This document shows positions 1 to 7,200 of a DNA stretch of 16,862 nt, piece by piece. The notes under the pieces are model-generated. The model was not told where the DNA came from and did no database searches. It was given only the letters and a program-made list of their open reading frames with translations. Positions within the stretch are counted from its first letter, which is position 1; the number at the start of each line of letters is the position of its first letter. The stretch is from 70-18 sp041691815 (lineage in GTDB: Bacteria > Pseudomonadota > Alphaproteobacteria > Acetobacterales > Acetobacteraceae), in NCBI GenBank assembly GCA_041691815.1, contig JBEPTZ010000096.1, positions 1 to 16,862 on the forward strand, read 5' to 3'. A program made the translations under genes and the position numbers.

Positions 1-659
1 GCCTCTCCAGCCTGACGATCTTCCTGGTGCCGCTGATCGCCCTGCTGATCGCCCACGACGCCATCGCTGGCGAACTGGATCGCGGCACGCTGCTGCTGCT
101 GCTGTCCTACCCGGTGGCGCGCTGGCAGGTGCTGCTCGGCAAGTTCGCTGGCCATGTAACGATCCTGGCGGTCGCCACCCTGGTCGGCTACGGCGCCGCC
201 GGCCTGGCGCTGAGCTACGCCAACCCCACCGCCGAGAGCGCCATCGCCGCCTTCGCCACCATGGTTGCCACCAGCGTGCTGCTCGGCGCGGTGTTCGTCG
301 CCCTCGGCTATCTGGTCAGCACCGCGGTGCGCGACCCGCGCACCGCCGCGGGGCTGGCGATTGGCGTGTGGCTGCTGTTCGTGCTGCTCTACGACATGGC
401 GCTGCTCGGCATCCTGGTGGCCGACCAGGGCCGGCTGGTCACCACCGGGATGGTCAACCTGCTGCTGCTCGCCAACCCCACCGATATCTACCGCCTGCTG
501 AACCTGACCGGCTTCTCCAACACCAGCCTGCTTGCCGGCATGGCGGGCCTCGCCGGGCAGATCCGGCTGGACCGCGCGGTGCTGTTCGCGGTGCTCGCCG
601 CCTGGGTCTGCATTCCGCTCGCCATCTCCGGCTTCATCTTCGCGCGGAGGCAGATATGA
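1..659 (+). CDS. nosY: ABC-type copper-processing permease NosY, 5'-truncated by the window edge
   Basis: This is the C-terminal three quarters or so of an ABC-2 type membrane permease. The frame is open from base 3 and ends in TGA at 657-659, and coding sequence continues upstream of the first GTG at 27, so the true start lies outside the window. The visible part opens with the segment IAHDAIAGELDRGTLLLLLS followed by YPVARWQVLLGKF, the pattern typical of ABC-2/NosY permeases where a membrane helix leads into a cytoplasmic coupling stretch. Several long hydrophobic helices follow. Known NosY works with the ATPase NosF and the periplasmic protein NosD in maturation of the copper centre of nitrous-oxide reductase. 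The identification rests largely on the downstream overlapping nosL, since ABC-2 permeases are hard to tell apart from sequence alone. NosF, NosD and NosZ would be expected just upstream of the window. Confidence 0.85.
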   Translation, partial: LSSLTIFLVPLIALLIAHDAIAGELDRGTLLLLLSYPVARWQVLLGKFAGHVTILAVATLVGYGAAGLALSYANPTAESAIAAFATMVATSVLLGAVFVALGYLVSTAVRDPRTAAGLAIGVWLLFVLLYDMALLGILVADQGRLVTTGMVNLLLLANPTDIYRLLNLTGFSNTSLLAGMAGLAGQIRLDRAVLFAVLAAWVCIPLAISGFIFARRQI

Positions 660-1174
660 CCCGCATCGCCGCCCTGCTACTAGCCGCGTCGCTGCTTGCC
701 GGCTGCCTGGAAAAAGACGACGGCCCGGTGCCGCAGCCGCGCGAATTGTCGAGCAACTCCATCGCCGCCTTCTGCGGCATGGCGCTCACCGAACATCCCG
801 GCCCCAAGGCGCAACTGTTCGTCAAGGGCCAGGCTGAGCCGGTCTGGTTCGCCTCGGTGCGCGACATGTTCGCCTACACCCTGCTGCCGGAGGAGCCGAA
901 AGACATCCGCGCGGTCTACGTCAACGACATGGGCCGCGCCCGCAACTGGGACCATCCCGAGCCGGGAACCTGGATCGACGCCCGCAAGGCGCTGTTCGTG
1001 ATCGGCAGCCGCCGGCTGGGCGGCATGCAGCAGGACGAAGCAGTACCGTTCGGCAGCGAACCGCAGGCCCGCGCCTACAGCGCCGAAAACGGCGGCCGTA
1101 TCGTCGGTTTCAGCGAAATCCCCTCCAGCTACGTGCTGCCGAACCAGGAGCCGGCCGCGATCGCCCCGCGCTGA
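656..1174 (+). CDS. nosL: Nitrous-oxide reductase accessory copper lipoprotein NosL
   Basis: The 172-residue product starts with a short lipoprotein signal ending in the lipobox LLAGC, with C17 as the lipidated residue, so it should be anchored at the periplasmic face of a membrane. A C-G-M motif (C40, M42) followed by H47 lies in the conserved FCGMALTEHPGPKAQLF stretch; Cys, Met and His are the kinds of ligand used by known NosL proteins for Cu(I). The YVNDMGRARNWDHPEPGTW region and the MQQDEAVPF region are also family hallmarks. NosL delivers copper to apo-NosZ together with the NosDFY complex. The ATG overlaps the nosY stop in an ATGA, and GGAGG at 646-650 gives a good ribosome site, so the two genes are translationally coupled. 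The gene ends 3 bases from the convergent flavoprotein gene. Confidence 0.9.
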   Translation: MTRIAALLLAASLLAGCLEKDDGPVPQPRELSSNSIAAFCGMALTEHPGPKAQLFVKGQAEPVWFASVRDMFAYTLLPEEPKDIRAVYVNDMGRARNWDHPEPGTWIDARKALFVIGSRRLGGMQQDEAVPFGSEPQARAYSAENGGRIVGFSEIPSSYVLPNQEPAAIAPR

Positions 1175-1177
1175 AGC

Positions 1178-2305
1178 CTATCCCGCCGCCGCGAACCGGC
1201 GCGGATCGATCGCCGGCAGGATCCGCGCCGTACCCGGCAGCCAATCCGGCGCCCGCCCAGCGACCAGGTCGGCCAGCAGCCGCCCGGCGGCCACCGAGGT
1301 CAGGATGCCGTCGCCGCCCTGGCCGACGAACCAGAAAAACCCGTCGCCCTCCGCCGCCGCGCCGAACGCGAACGCCCCATCCGGGGTAAAGCTGCGCAGC
1401 CCCGCCCAGGCCCGCTCCACCCGCGTCACCGCGATGTCCAGCACCTGCTGCATCCGCTCGATGGTGATCGCGATGTCGATCTCCTCGGGCTGCACGTCAT
1501 GTGCATGCGTCGGCGTCGCATCGGCCGGCGAGATCATCAGCCGGGTGCGCGCCTCCGGCTTGCAATACCAGCTGCGCCTCGCGTCGTACAGCCGCGGCCA
1601 GTCCGCCACCGCATACGGCGCCGGGTCGATCACCACTGCGGTCCGCCGCTTCGGCACCAGCCCGAGCGGCCGGATTCCCGCCTGCGCCGCTACCTCATCG
1701 CCCCAGGCCCCGGCGGCATTGACCAGCACGCCGGCCTGGAACACGCCGCCGGCGCTGGTCTCCACCCACCACACCCCGCCACTGCGTTCGATGCGCTGGG
1801 AGCGCCGGCGGAACGCCACCACCGCGCCCCGCGCCCGCGCCAGCCGCAGATAGCCCTGCAGCAGCATGTCCACGTCGATGTCGTAATTCCCGCCCTCCAG
1901 CGCCGCCGCCGCCGCGTAACCCGGGCGGATCGCCGGAATCATCTCCCGCAGCGCCGCCACGCCGATCTCGCGGATATTGCTGCGCGTCGCCAGGATGGCG
2001 TGCAGATCGGCAAGCTGCTCCGCCGGCACCGCGAATGCTACCGGCCGCTCGGCCAGGATCGGCCCGGCGGCGAAACCCGCCGGCGGCTTGCTGAGAAACG
2101 CAAACGACTCCTGCGCCAGCGTGCGCTCATGTTCCGGCCCGCCATTGGCCACCCACAGCGCCGCCGACCGCCCGGAGGTATGGTACCCGGCCGCCTCCTC
2201 CGCCTCGATCAGCGCCACCGAATAATCGGCGGAAAGATGCGCCGCGGCAGTGGCCCCGGCGATGCCGGCGCCGATCACGATGCAGTCGGTGCTATGCACA
2301 TCCAT
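1178..2305 (-). CDS. FAD-dependent oxidoreductase of the DAO (D-amino acid/glycine oxidase) family
   Basis: The 375-residue cytoplasmic protein has an N-terminal Rossmann FAD-binding motif GAGIAG at residues 12-17, followed by the acidic end of the second strand (LIEAEE) and a YHTSGRSAA segment typical of DAO-fold flavoproteins. The C-terminal motif GQGGDGILTSVAAGRLLADL forms the second FAD contact in this family. Members oxidise the C-N bond of amino acids, N-methyl amino acids or related amines; the substrate cannot be read here. The ATG at 2303-2305 is chosen because the FAD motif begins right after it and AGGA lies about 5-8 bases upstream; an earlier in-frame ATG at 2374 would add 23 arginine- and glycine-rich residues without family resemblance. 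It is transcribed divergently from the dioxygenase gene at 2409, which suggests a shared control region. Confidence 0.87.
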   Translation of the reverse strand: MDVHSTDCIVIGAGIAGATAAAHLSADYSVALIEAEEAAGYHTSGRSAALWVANGGPEHERTLAQESFAFLSKPPAGFAAGPILAERPVAFAVPAEQLADLHAILATRSNIREIGVAALREMIPAIRPGYAAAAALEGGNYDIDVDMLLQGYLRLARARGAVVAFRRRSQRIERSGGVWWVETSAGGVFQAGVLVNAAGAWGDEVAAQAGIRPLGLVPKRRTAVVIDPAPYAVADWPRLYDARRSWYCKPEARTRLMISPADATPTHAHDVQPEEIDIAITIERMQQVLDIAVTRVERAWAGLRSFTPDGAFAFGAAAEGDGFFWFVGQGGDGILTSVAAGRLLADLVAGRAPDWLPGTARILPAIDPRRFAAAG

Positions 2306-2408
2306 GTCGCATCCTATGCCGCCGCGCCGGCGAGCTTGCAACCGCCCGCCCCATTCTTGCGCCGCACCGCACATTGGTCATATGGGAACACCCCGATGGA
2401 GACCGCAC
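2306..2408. promoter_or_regulatory. Divergent intergenic region between flavoprotein and dioxygenase genes
   Basis: This 103-base gap separates two divergently transcribed genes, so it must carry promoters for one or both strands. It contains a comparatively A/T-rich patch with a CATATG palindrome near 2377-2382, about 30 bases upstream of the dioxygenase ATG. GGAGA at 2398-2402 is the ribosome site for that ATG. No convincing -35/-10 pair can be fixed by eye, and no regulator gene adjoins. Confidence 0.4.
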
Positions 2409-3464
2409 ATGCCCGCTATCCCGCCGCTCCCCCCGCGCATGACCGGCCCCGCCGCCTGGATCGGCGCCGAGATGGCGCAACACCAGGACCAATGGCTGGT
2501 GCAACTCAGCGCCGCCGACATCGCCGAACTCGAAACCGCCGCCCGACACTACCTGAGCCTCGGCCGCGATGTCGGTGAGATCACCGCCGCCGCCTTCCCG
2601 CTCCCCCATTTCGGCGCCTATCTGCAGCGGCTGCAGCACAAGCTGCTGCACGGCAACGGCATCGAACTGCTGCGCGGCCTGCCGATCGCCGGCTATTCCC
2701 CGGCCACCGCCGCCGCCATCTTCTGCGGCATCGGCGCCCATCTCGGCAGCGCCCGCTCGCAGAACGCCGCCGGCCACATCCTCGGCCATGTGCGCGACGT
2801 CGGCGCCGACGCGCAGGACCCCAACACCCGCATCTACCAGACCGCCGCCCGCCAGACCTTCCACACCGACAGCGCCGATCTGGTCGGCCTGATGTGCATC
2901 CGCCAGGCGAAACAGGGCGGCCAGTCGCTGCTGGTCAGCGCGCTGTCGCTCTACAACCGCATGCTGGCCGAACGCCCGGACCTGCTGGCCCTGCTGTTCG
3001 AGCCGATCGCCACCGACCGCCGCGGCGAGGTGCCCGAGGGCCAGAAACCCTACATGGAAATCCCGCCGCTGAGCTGGCACCAGGGCCACCTCACCGTGTT
3101 CTACCAGCGCCAGTACATCGACAGCGCGCAACGCTTCCCCGACGCGCTCCGCCTGACCGCCGCTCACATCGAAGCGCTGGACATGTTCGATGCCCTGGCC
3201 AACGACCCGGAACTGCACTTCACGATGCAGCTGCAACCCGGCGACATGCAGTTCGTCTACAACCACTCGCAACTGCACGACCGCACCGCCTTCCTCGACT
3301 GGCCCAACCCGGCCGAGCGCCGCCACCTGCTGCGCCTATGGCTGTCGCTGCCCGGCGACCGCCCGCTGCCCGACTATTTCCGCCAACGCTATGGCTCGGT
3401 CGAAATCGGCAATCGCGGCGGCATCATCACCGCCGAAACCAGGCTGAGCGCGCCGCTCGACTGA
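2409..3464 (+). CDS. TauD/TfdA-family Fe(II)/2-oxoglutarate-dependent dioxygenase
   Basis: The 351-residue protein carries the iron-binding facial triad of the TauD/TfdA family: H152-T-D154 in TFHTDSADLVGL and a distal histidine in the NHSQLHDRTAF segment (most likely H290). R309 in LLRLWLS is a likely anchor for the 2-oxoglutarate carboxylate. Enzymes of this family couple decarboxylation of 2-oxoglutarate to hydroxylation of small organic acids, sulfonates, betaines or amines; the substrate cannot be deduced. The ATG at 2409 is chosen for GGAGA at 2398-2402; upstream in-frame ATGs would run into the divergent flavoprotein gene. It is the first gene of a same-strand row with an SDR (64-base gap) and an acetamidase/formamidase, which suggests it starts a catabolic pathway by hydroxylating a nitrogen-containing substrate. 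Length is typical of the longer members of the family. Confidence 0.88.
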   Translation: MPAIPPLPPRMTGPAAWIGAEMAQHQDQWLVQLSAADIAELETAARHYLSLGRDVGEITAAAFPLPHFGAYLQRLQHKLLHGNGIELLRGLPIAGYSPATAAAIFCGIGAHLGSARSQNAAGHILGHVRDVGADAQDPNTRIYQTAARQTFHTDSADLVGLMCIRQAKQGGQSLLVSALSLYNRMLAERPDLLALLFEPIATDRRGEVPEGQKPYMEIPPLSWHQGHLTVFYQRQYIDSAQRFPDALRLTAAHIEALDMFDALANDPELHFTMQLQPGDMQFVYNHSQLHDRTAFLDWPNPAERRHLLRLWLSLPGDRPLPDYFRQRYGSVEIGNRGGIITAETRLSAPLD

Positions 3465-3528
3465 CGCACCCCGGTTGAGCCGCCGCCCGGAAACGTCCAA
3501 GCTCGGCGCCAACCAGGAGGCAGCGATC

Positions 3529-4374
3529 ATGGGTGTACTCGACGGCAAGGTGGCGATCATCACCGGCGCCACCAGCGGCATCGGCGCCCGCACCGCCGAA
3601 CTCTTTGCCGAGCAAGGCGCCACCGTGGTGCTGGCCGGCCGCCGCGCCGAACTCGGCCACCACCTCGCCGCCCGCATCGGCGCATCGGCCAGCTTCGTGC
3701 CAACCGATGTCGCCGAAGCCGAACAGGTCCGCGCCCTGATCGAAGGCACCGCCGCCCGCTTCGGCCGGCTCGATGTGCTGTTCAACAACGCCGGCACCGG
3801 CATCCCGCATCGCAGCATCGTCGATCTCGACCTCGACGAATACGACTCGCTGATGGCGCTCTTGGTGCGCAGCGTCGCGGTCGGCATGAAATACGCCGCC
3901 CCGATCATGATCCGCCAGCGCGCCGGCAGCATCATCAACACCGGCAGCGTCGCCGCCTACCGCGCCGGCGCCGGCTCGCAGACCTACTGCGCCGCCAAGG
4001 CCGCGGTGGTGCATTTCTCCCGGGTGGTGGCCGCCGAACTCGGCGAATACGGCGTGCGGGTCAACAGCCTGTCTCCCGGTGCCATCGTCACCGGCATCTT
4101 CAGCAAGGGCATCGGTATCGATGCCGACACCGCCGACCGCCAAGCCGCGCTGCTCACCGCCCGTTTCGCCAAATCCCAGCCGATCCCGCGCGCCGGCCTG
4201 CCCGACGACATCGCCCGCGGCGCCCTCTATTTGGCCAGCGACGCCTCCAGCTTCGTCAACGGCACCGACCTGCTGATCGACGGCGGCATGATCACCGGCC
4301 CGCGCTTCTCCCAGGCGGTGGCCGCCCGCGGCGAGGTCCAGCAGGCGCTGCGCGAGGACGCCGCCCGCCGCTGA
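3529..4374 (+). CDS. Short-chain dehydrogenase/reductase (SDR) family oxidoreductase
   Basis: The 281-residue protein is a classical SDR. The nucleotide-binding motif TGATSGIG is at residues 12-19, the NNAG motif lies in LDVLFNNAGTG, and the catalytic set is S140, Y153 and K157 (YCAAK). The motif INGGM-type C-terminal region (LLIDGGMITGP) is also standard. Such enzymes oxidise secondary alcohols or reduce ketones with NAD(P)(H). The arginine cluster (AGRR) after the second strand hints at NADP(H), but this is not decisive. The ATG at 3529 follows an excellent AGGAGG at 3515-3520; the frame is open back to an ATG-less start at 3475, but those residues lack SDR character. Placed between the dioxygenase and the amidase, it may oxidise the alcohol formed by the dioxygenase. 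Substrate unknown. Confidence 0.9.
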   Translation: MGVLDGKVAIITGATSGIGARTAELFAEQGATVVLAGRRAELGHHLAARIGASASFVPTDVAEAEQVRALIEGTAARFGRLDVLFNNAGTGIPHRSIVDLDLDEYDSLMALLVRSVAVGMKYAAPIMIRQRAGSIINTGSVAAYRAGAGSQTYCAAKAAVVHFSRVVAAELGEYGVRVNSLSPGAIVTGIFSKGIGIDADTADRQAALLTARFAKSQPIPRAGLPDDIARGALYLASDASSFVNGTDLLIDGGMITGPRFSQAVAARGEVQQALREDAARR

Positions 4375-4418
4375 CCACCCCCGCGACTTTCCCCACCCGA
4401 ACCGCTCCGGAGCCCCCG

Positions 4419-5327
4419 ATGACCACCCACCGCTTCCACCCCACCCGCTACTACAACGCCATCGGCACCGCCGAGCCCTGCCTTCGCGTCGCCGACGGCG
4501 ACACCGTGGTCACCGACACCATCGACGCCTCCGGCCTGGATGCCCACGATGCGACGGTGGCGCCGCGCCCGAACCCGATGACCGGCCCGTTCTTCATCGA
4601 GGGCGCCGAACCCGGCGACACCCTGGCGGTCACCATCGACCGGCTGACCCCGAGCCGCGCCACCGGCTGGACCTATTCACCGCTGGCCTTCACCGTGCTC
4701 GACCCCGCCGCGATCCCCGACCGCCCGGCGAGCGAGCGCGCGGTCTGGACCATCGGCGCCAACACCAACACCGTCCGCCTGCAACAGCCGCCACCGGGCC
4801 TTGAGAACTTCGCGCCGCCGCTCGCCCCGATGATCGGCTGCTTCGGCGTCGCACCGGCCGGCGGCCAGGCGTTCTCCACCGCCACCAGCGCCCAGAACGG
4901 CGGCAACATGGACTACCGGCGGTTCGCGCCCGGCACCACCGCCTGGTTCCCAGTCGCCGTGCCCGGTGCGTTGTTCTATCTCGGCGACGGCCACGCCTGC
5001 CAGGGTGACGGCGAAATCGTCGGCACCGGCATCGAGACCTCATTCGAGATGCAGGTGACCTTCCAGGTGCTGAAGCGCACCATCACCTGGCCGCGCGGCG
5101 AAACCGCCAACCACATCTTCACCATCGGCAACGCCCGCCCGCTCGACCAGGCGCTGCAACACGCCACCACCGAGATGCAGCGCTGGCTCGGCGAGGATTA
5201 CGGCCTGGACCCGCGCGCCGCCAGCCACCTGATGGGCCAGGTGGTGCGCTACGACGTCGGCAACGTCTTCAACCCCGCCTTCACCGTGGCCTGCCGCATC
5301 GCCAAACGCTGGCTGACCAGGGTCTAG
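4419..5327 (+). CDS. Acetamidase/formamidase (FmdA/AmdA) family protein
   Basis: The 302-residue protein matches the acetamidase/formamidase family from end to end. Visible hallmarks are NPMTGPFFIEGAEPGDTLAV near residues 50-70, the MIGCFGVAP segment, NGGNMDYR, and the highly conserved glycine- and acid-rich stretch around D190, H192, D197 and E199 (GDGHACQGDGE), which includes probable metal and active-site residues. Family members hydrolyse short aliphatic amides such as formamide or acetamide to ammonia and the acid. The ATG at 4419 has GGAG at 4409-4412. It is the third gene of the dioxygenase-SDR row with a 44-base gap, consistent with an operon in which amide cleavage releases nitrogen. 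The TAG stop is followed at once by a palindromic repeat that probably terminates the transcript. Confidence 0.88.
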   Translation: MTTHRFHPTRYYNAIGTAEPCLRVADGDTVVTDTIDASGLDAHDATVAPRPNPMTGPFFIEGAEPGDTLAVTIDRLTPSRATGWTYSPLAFTVLDPAAIPDRPASERAVWTIGANTNTVRLQQPPPGLENFAPPLAPMIGCFGVAPAGGQAFSTATSAQNGGNMDYRRFAPGTTAWFPVAVPGALFYLGDGHACQGDGEIVGTGIETSFEMQVTFQVLKRTITWPRGETANHIFTIGNARPLDQALQHATTEMQRWLGEDYGLDPRAASHLMGQVVRYDVGNVFNPAFTVACRIAKRWLTRV

Positions 5328-5355
5328 AGGGTGTTGTGCGCTTTGGCGAAGACCA

Positions 5356-5510
5356 GAAAGGAAGAGTCTTCTTTTTGTGAACAAAAGGAAGCAAAAAACC
5401 GTTTCATCCGCGCTGCGAGGCTTCAAGCGCTGGCATCATGGTGCGAGCGCAGGCGAAGCCCAGGATGAAAGTTTTTTGGTTCTTTTTTTCAAAAAAGAAC
5501 ATTCCTTTCC
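5356..5510. repeat. Palindromic repeat element, copy A (probable bidirectional terminator)
   Basis: This is a nested, imperfect palindrome between two convergent genes. The left arm has its own hairpin CTTCTTTTTG / CAAAAGGAAG (5368-5377 and 5382-5391), then CAAAAAAC. The right arm (5471-5500) has TTTTTTGG followed by a near-perfect 22-base A/T hairpin (5479-5500). The arms are joined by TTTCATCC (5402-5409) pairing with GGATGAAA (5463-5470), and inside that GGCTTC with GAAGCC and GCGCT with AGCGC. A weaker outer repeat, GAGGGTGTTGTG at 5327-5338 against the reverse complement of 5543-5554 (10 of 12), may extend it to the ends of both genes. U-rich runs follow stems on both strands, which fits bidirectional termination. 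Confidence 0.8.
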
Positions 5511-5565
5511 TCCTTCCACTTCGATCCCGCTCCAGGCAAGTTCATAACACGCTCCAACAGCGCCC

Positions 5566-6279
5566 TTACCGGCTGGCGATCTCCTGCAACAGCTTGCGGG
5601 TGATCGCCTCGCCGAAGCTGGCGAAGTCGTGCACCACCAGCACGAAGCTGCCCGGCCCGCCGGTCACCTGGGCGCGGTAATAATTGTCCAGCCCGCCCGG
5701 CGGCTGCACATGGGCAAAATTCCACGACACCGGCCGGTCGTTGATGATCGCCAGGCCATTGATTGTCGCCCCTGCCGCCACCGCCGCATCGCGCACCTGG
5801 GCGACGTCCTCGCCGCTGTTGTTGGTGCCGTCGCCGCACACGTCGATCACCCGGCGCACACCCTCGCCGCCGCCCCAGCCGGCCAGTTCCGCCATCGCCT
5901 GGCGCAACCCGGTGGAGATCGAGGTCCGGCCGCTGCTGCTGCGCGGTGCCGCCCGCAGGCGCTCGGCGAAGGCCTGGGCGGTGGCGGCATCGCGCAGCAC
6001 CGTCCACGGCAGCACCGTCGCCACGTCGCCCTCGCCGGCGAACTCCACATAGGAAACCGCAATCGCCCCCACCGCACCGCCACGGATCCCCGCGATCACC
6101 CGAGGGTCGGTGAAGGCAGCAAAATAGCCGCCCTTCTGCAACGCGTATTCCGACGGGCTGATGCTGCGCGAGACGTCCGACACCAGCACCAGCGCCACAT
6201 CAACCGGCTCGCCCGCCCGCGCCCCGGCGGGCAGGACAGTCACGCAAAGCGCCAGCCAGCAGGCCAGGACCCATCGCAT
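5566..6279 (-). CDS. Exported DUF1194 (VWA-like) domain protein, copy 1
   Basis: The 237-residue protein has a hydrophobic signal peptide ending near A22 (PAGARA|GEP), so it is predicted to be exported to the periplasm. The mature part begins with a VWA-like strand and a metal-site motif D35-x-S37-x-S39 (SDVSRS), followed by RTSISTGL and the DVCGDGTNNSGEDVAQ segment characteristic of DUF1194 proteins. The molecular role of DUF1194 is not known; a metal-dependent protein-binding domain is the usual inference. The ATG at 6279 is chosen because it gives exact co-linearity with the paralogue at 7201-7917 (both start MRWV) and equal spacing to a shared upstream 12-base block. A GTG at 6312 would add 11 residues but falls against that block. 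No clear Shine-Dalgarno site is seen. It diverges from azoR. Confidence 0.85.
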   Translation of the reverse strand: MRWVLACWLALCVTVLPAGARAGEPVDVALVLVSDVSRSISPSEYALQKGGYFAAFTDPRVIAGIRGGAVGAIAVSYVEFAGEGDVATVLPWTVLRDAATAQAFAERLRAAPRSSSGRTSISTGLRQAMAELAGWGGGEGVRRVIDVCGDGTNNSGEDVAQVRDAAVAAGATINGLAIINDRPVSWNFAHVQPPGGLDNYYRAQVTGGPGSFVLVVHDFASFGEAITRKLLQEIASR

Positions 6280-6310
6280 CGCCGATGCTGGGTCCGTCCG
6301 GCGGCGAAAC

Positions 6311-6322
6311 ACAAGTGAATTC
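6311..6322 (-). promoter_or_regulatory. Conserved upstream block of DUF1194 copy 1
   Basis: The minus-strand sequence GAATTCACTTGT occurs here and, identically, upstream of the second DUF1194 gene. In both cases exactly 31 bases separate the block from the ATG. The intervening bases are only partly alike apart from ATCG-CG next to the start codon. It may be part of a promoter, an operator or a leader element retained after duplication. Confidence 0.5.
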
Positions 6323-6384
6323 GCGGCAGAGGGGTCGCAGCGGCCGGCGATGGCACGGCCGGCACCCAGCGCCCCGATCGCCGC

Positions 6385-6420
6385 TATTCAATAAAATCGA
6401 ACGAACTAATCGAAACTATC
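6385..6420 (+). promoter_or_regulatory. A/T-rich promoter/operator region upstream of azoR with a direct repeat
   Basis: Within very GC-rich surroundings this short A/T-rich island lies 64-99 bases before the azoR start. It holds two copies of AATCGAA, at 6395-6401 and 6408-6414, with a 13-base period. Position and composition suit a promoter with a regulator site; exact -35 and -10 boxes cannot be assigned. It could also serve the divergent DUF1194 gene. Confidence 0.45.
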
Positions 6421-6483
6421 CGCGTTTTCCGGCATGCCCCGCCCCGCTATCTCCGCTGCAACACGCCATCAACGGAGACCACA

Positions 6484-7089
6484 ATGAACCTGCTGCATAT
6501 CGATTCCAGCATCCTCGGCGCCAACTCGGTCAGCCGGACGCTGTCCGCCGAGATCGTCGCCGCCGAGCTGGCCCGCCAGCCCGGCCTCTCGCTCACCCGC
6601 CGCGACCTCGGCGCCGCACCGTTCGGCCATCTGTCCGGCGCCCACCTCGCCGCCTTGCAGGGCGCTGCCCCGGAGTCCGCCGAGATGCAGGCCGACATCA
6701 CCGCCGGCCAGAACGCGATGGACGAATTCCTCGCCGCCGACATCCTGGTGATCGGCGCGCCGATGTATAACTTCGGCGTGCCCAGCCAGCTGAAAGCCTG
6801 GATCGACCGCATCGCCGTCGCCGGCAAAACCTTCCGCTACACCGCCAACGGACCGGAAGGGCTGGCCGCCGGCAAGCGCGTGATCGTCGCCTCCTCGCGC
6901 GGCGGCTTCTACGGCCCCGGCAGCGCGGCGGCAGCGCTCGACCACCAGGAAAGCTACCTGCGCGGGGTGTTCGGCTTCCTCGGCATCACTGATGTCAGCT
7001 TCATCCGCGCCGAAGGCGTGGCGGTCAGCCCGGAAGCGCGCGCCAATGCCCTGGCCGGCGCCCGGGCCGAGATTCTGGCGGCGGCGTAA
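6484..7089 (+). CDS. azoR: FMN-dependent NADH-azoreductase
   Basis: The 201-residue protein matches the AzoR (formerly AcpD) family over its whole length. It starts with MNLLHIDSSILGANSVSR, where the Ser-rich loop after the first strand binds the FMN phosphate. The signature PMYNFGVPSQLKAWIDR lies near residues 93-109 and is followed by GKTFRY, and then SSRGGFYG contacts the flavin ring. Flavodoxin-fold homodimers of this kind reduce quinones and azo compounds with NADH and are thought to protect against electrophile or thiol stress. GGAGA at 6474-6478 precedes the ATG by 5 bases. It stands alone on the plus strand between the two DUF1194 genes, with an A/T-rich direct repeat upstream as a likely control site and a palindromic terminator downstream. 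Confidence 0.93.
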   Translation: MNLLHIDSSILGANSVSRTLSAEIVAAELARQPGLSLTRRDLGAAPFGHLSGAHLAALQGAAPESAEMQADITAGQNAMDEFLAADILVIGAPMYNFGVPSQLKAWIDRIAVAGKTFRYTANGPEGLAAGKRVIVASSRGGFYGPGSAAAALDHQESYLRGVFGFLGITDVSFIRAEGVAVSPEARANALAGARAEILAAA

Positions 7090-7099
7090 GTAGAGTTTC

Positions 7100-7187
7100 G
7101 TTCTTTTTTGCAAAAAAGAACCAAAAAACTCACATTCGCCTTGCGGCAGTGGAGAGGTGGGGACGCCTGGGTCTCCATTGCCGCAAG
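7100..7187. repeat. Palindromic repeat element, copy B (terminator-like) with long GC hairpin
   Basis: Ten bases after the azoR stop lies a perfect 11-bp A/T palindrome (7100-7121), followed by CCAAAAAACT. Next comes a strong hairpin: CTTGCGGCAGTGGAGA at 7140-7155 pairs with TCTCCATTGCCGCAAG at 7172-7187. That is 16 pairs if one G-U wobble is allowed, around a 16-base loop. The layout matches the right half of copies A and C in reverse complement. It lies between the convergent ends of azoR and the second DUF1194 gene, so it probably terminates both. Confidence 0.8.
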
Positions 7188-7200
7188 AAGGGTGGATATC

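Noticed and set aside
1166..1204. A GC inverted repeat (CCGCGC with GCGCGG) at the nosL/flavoprotein junction as terminator
   Set aside because: The arms are short, widely spaced and lie within the coding ends of both genes, with no U-run; such matches are expected by chance at this GC content.
2292..3326. A 344-residue minus-strand frame over the dioxygenase gene
   Set aside because: It has no domain signature and is antisense to a protein with an intact iron-binding triad; composition is that of a shadow frame.
5438..5680. Small plus-strand frame starting in repeat A
   Set aside because: It translates the A/T arms into FFFSKKN-type residues and continues antisense to a DUF1194 gene; it has no ribosome site or family resemblance.
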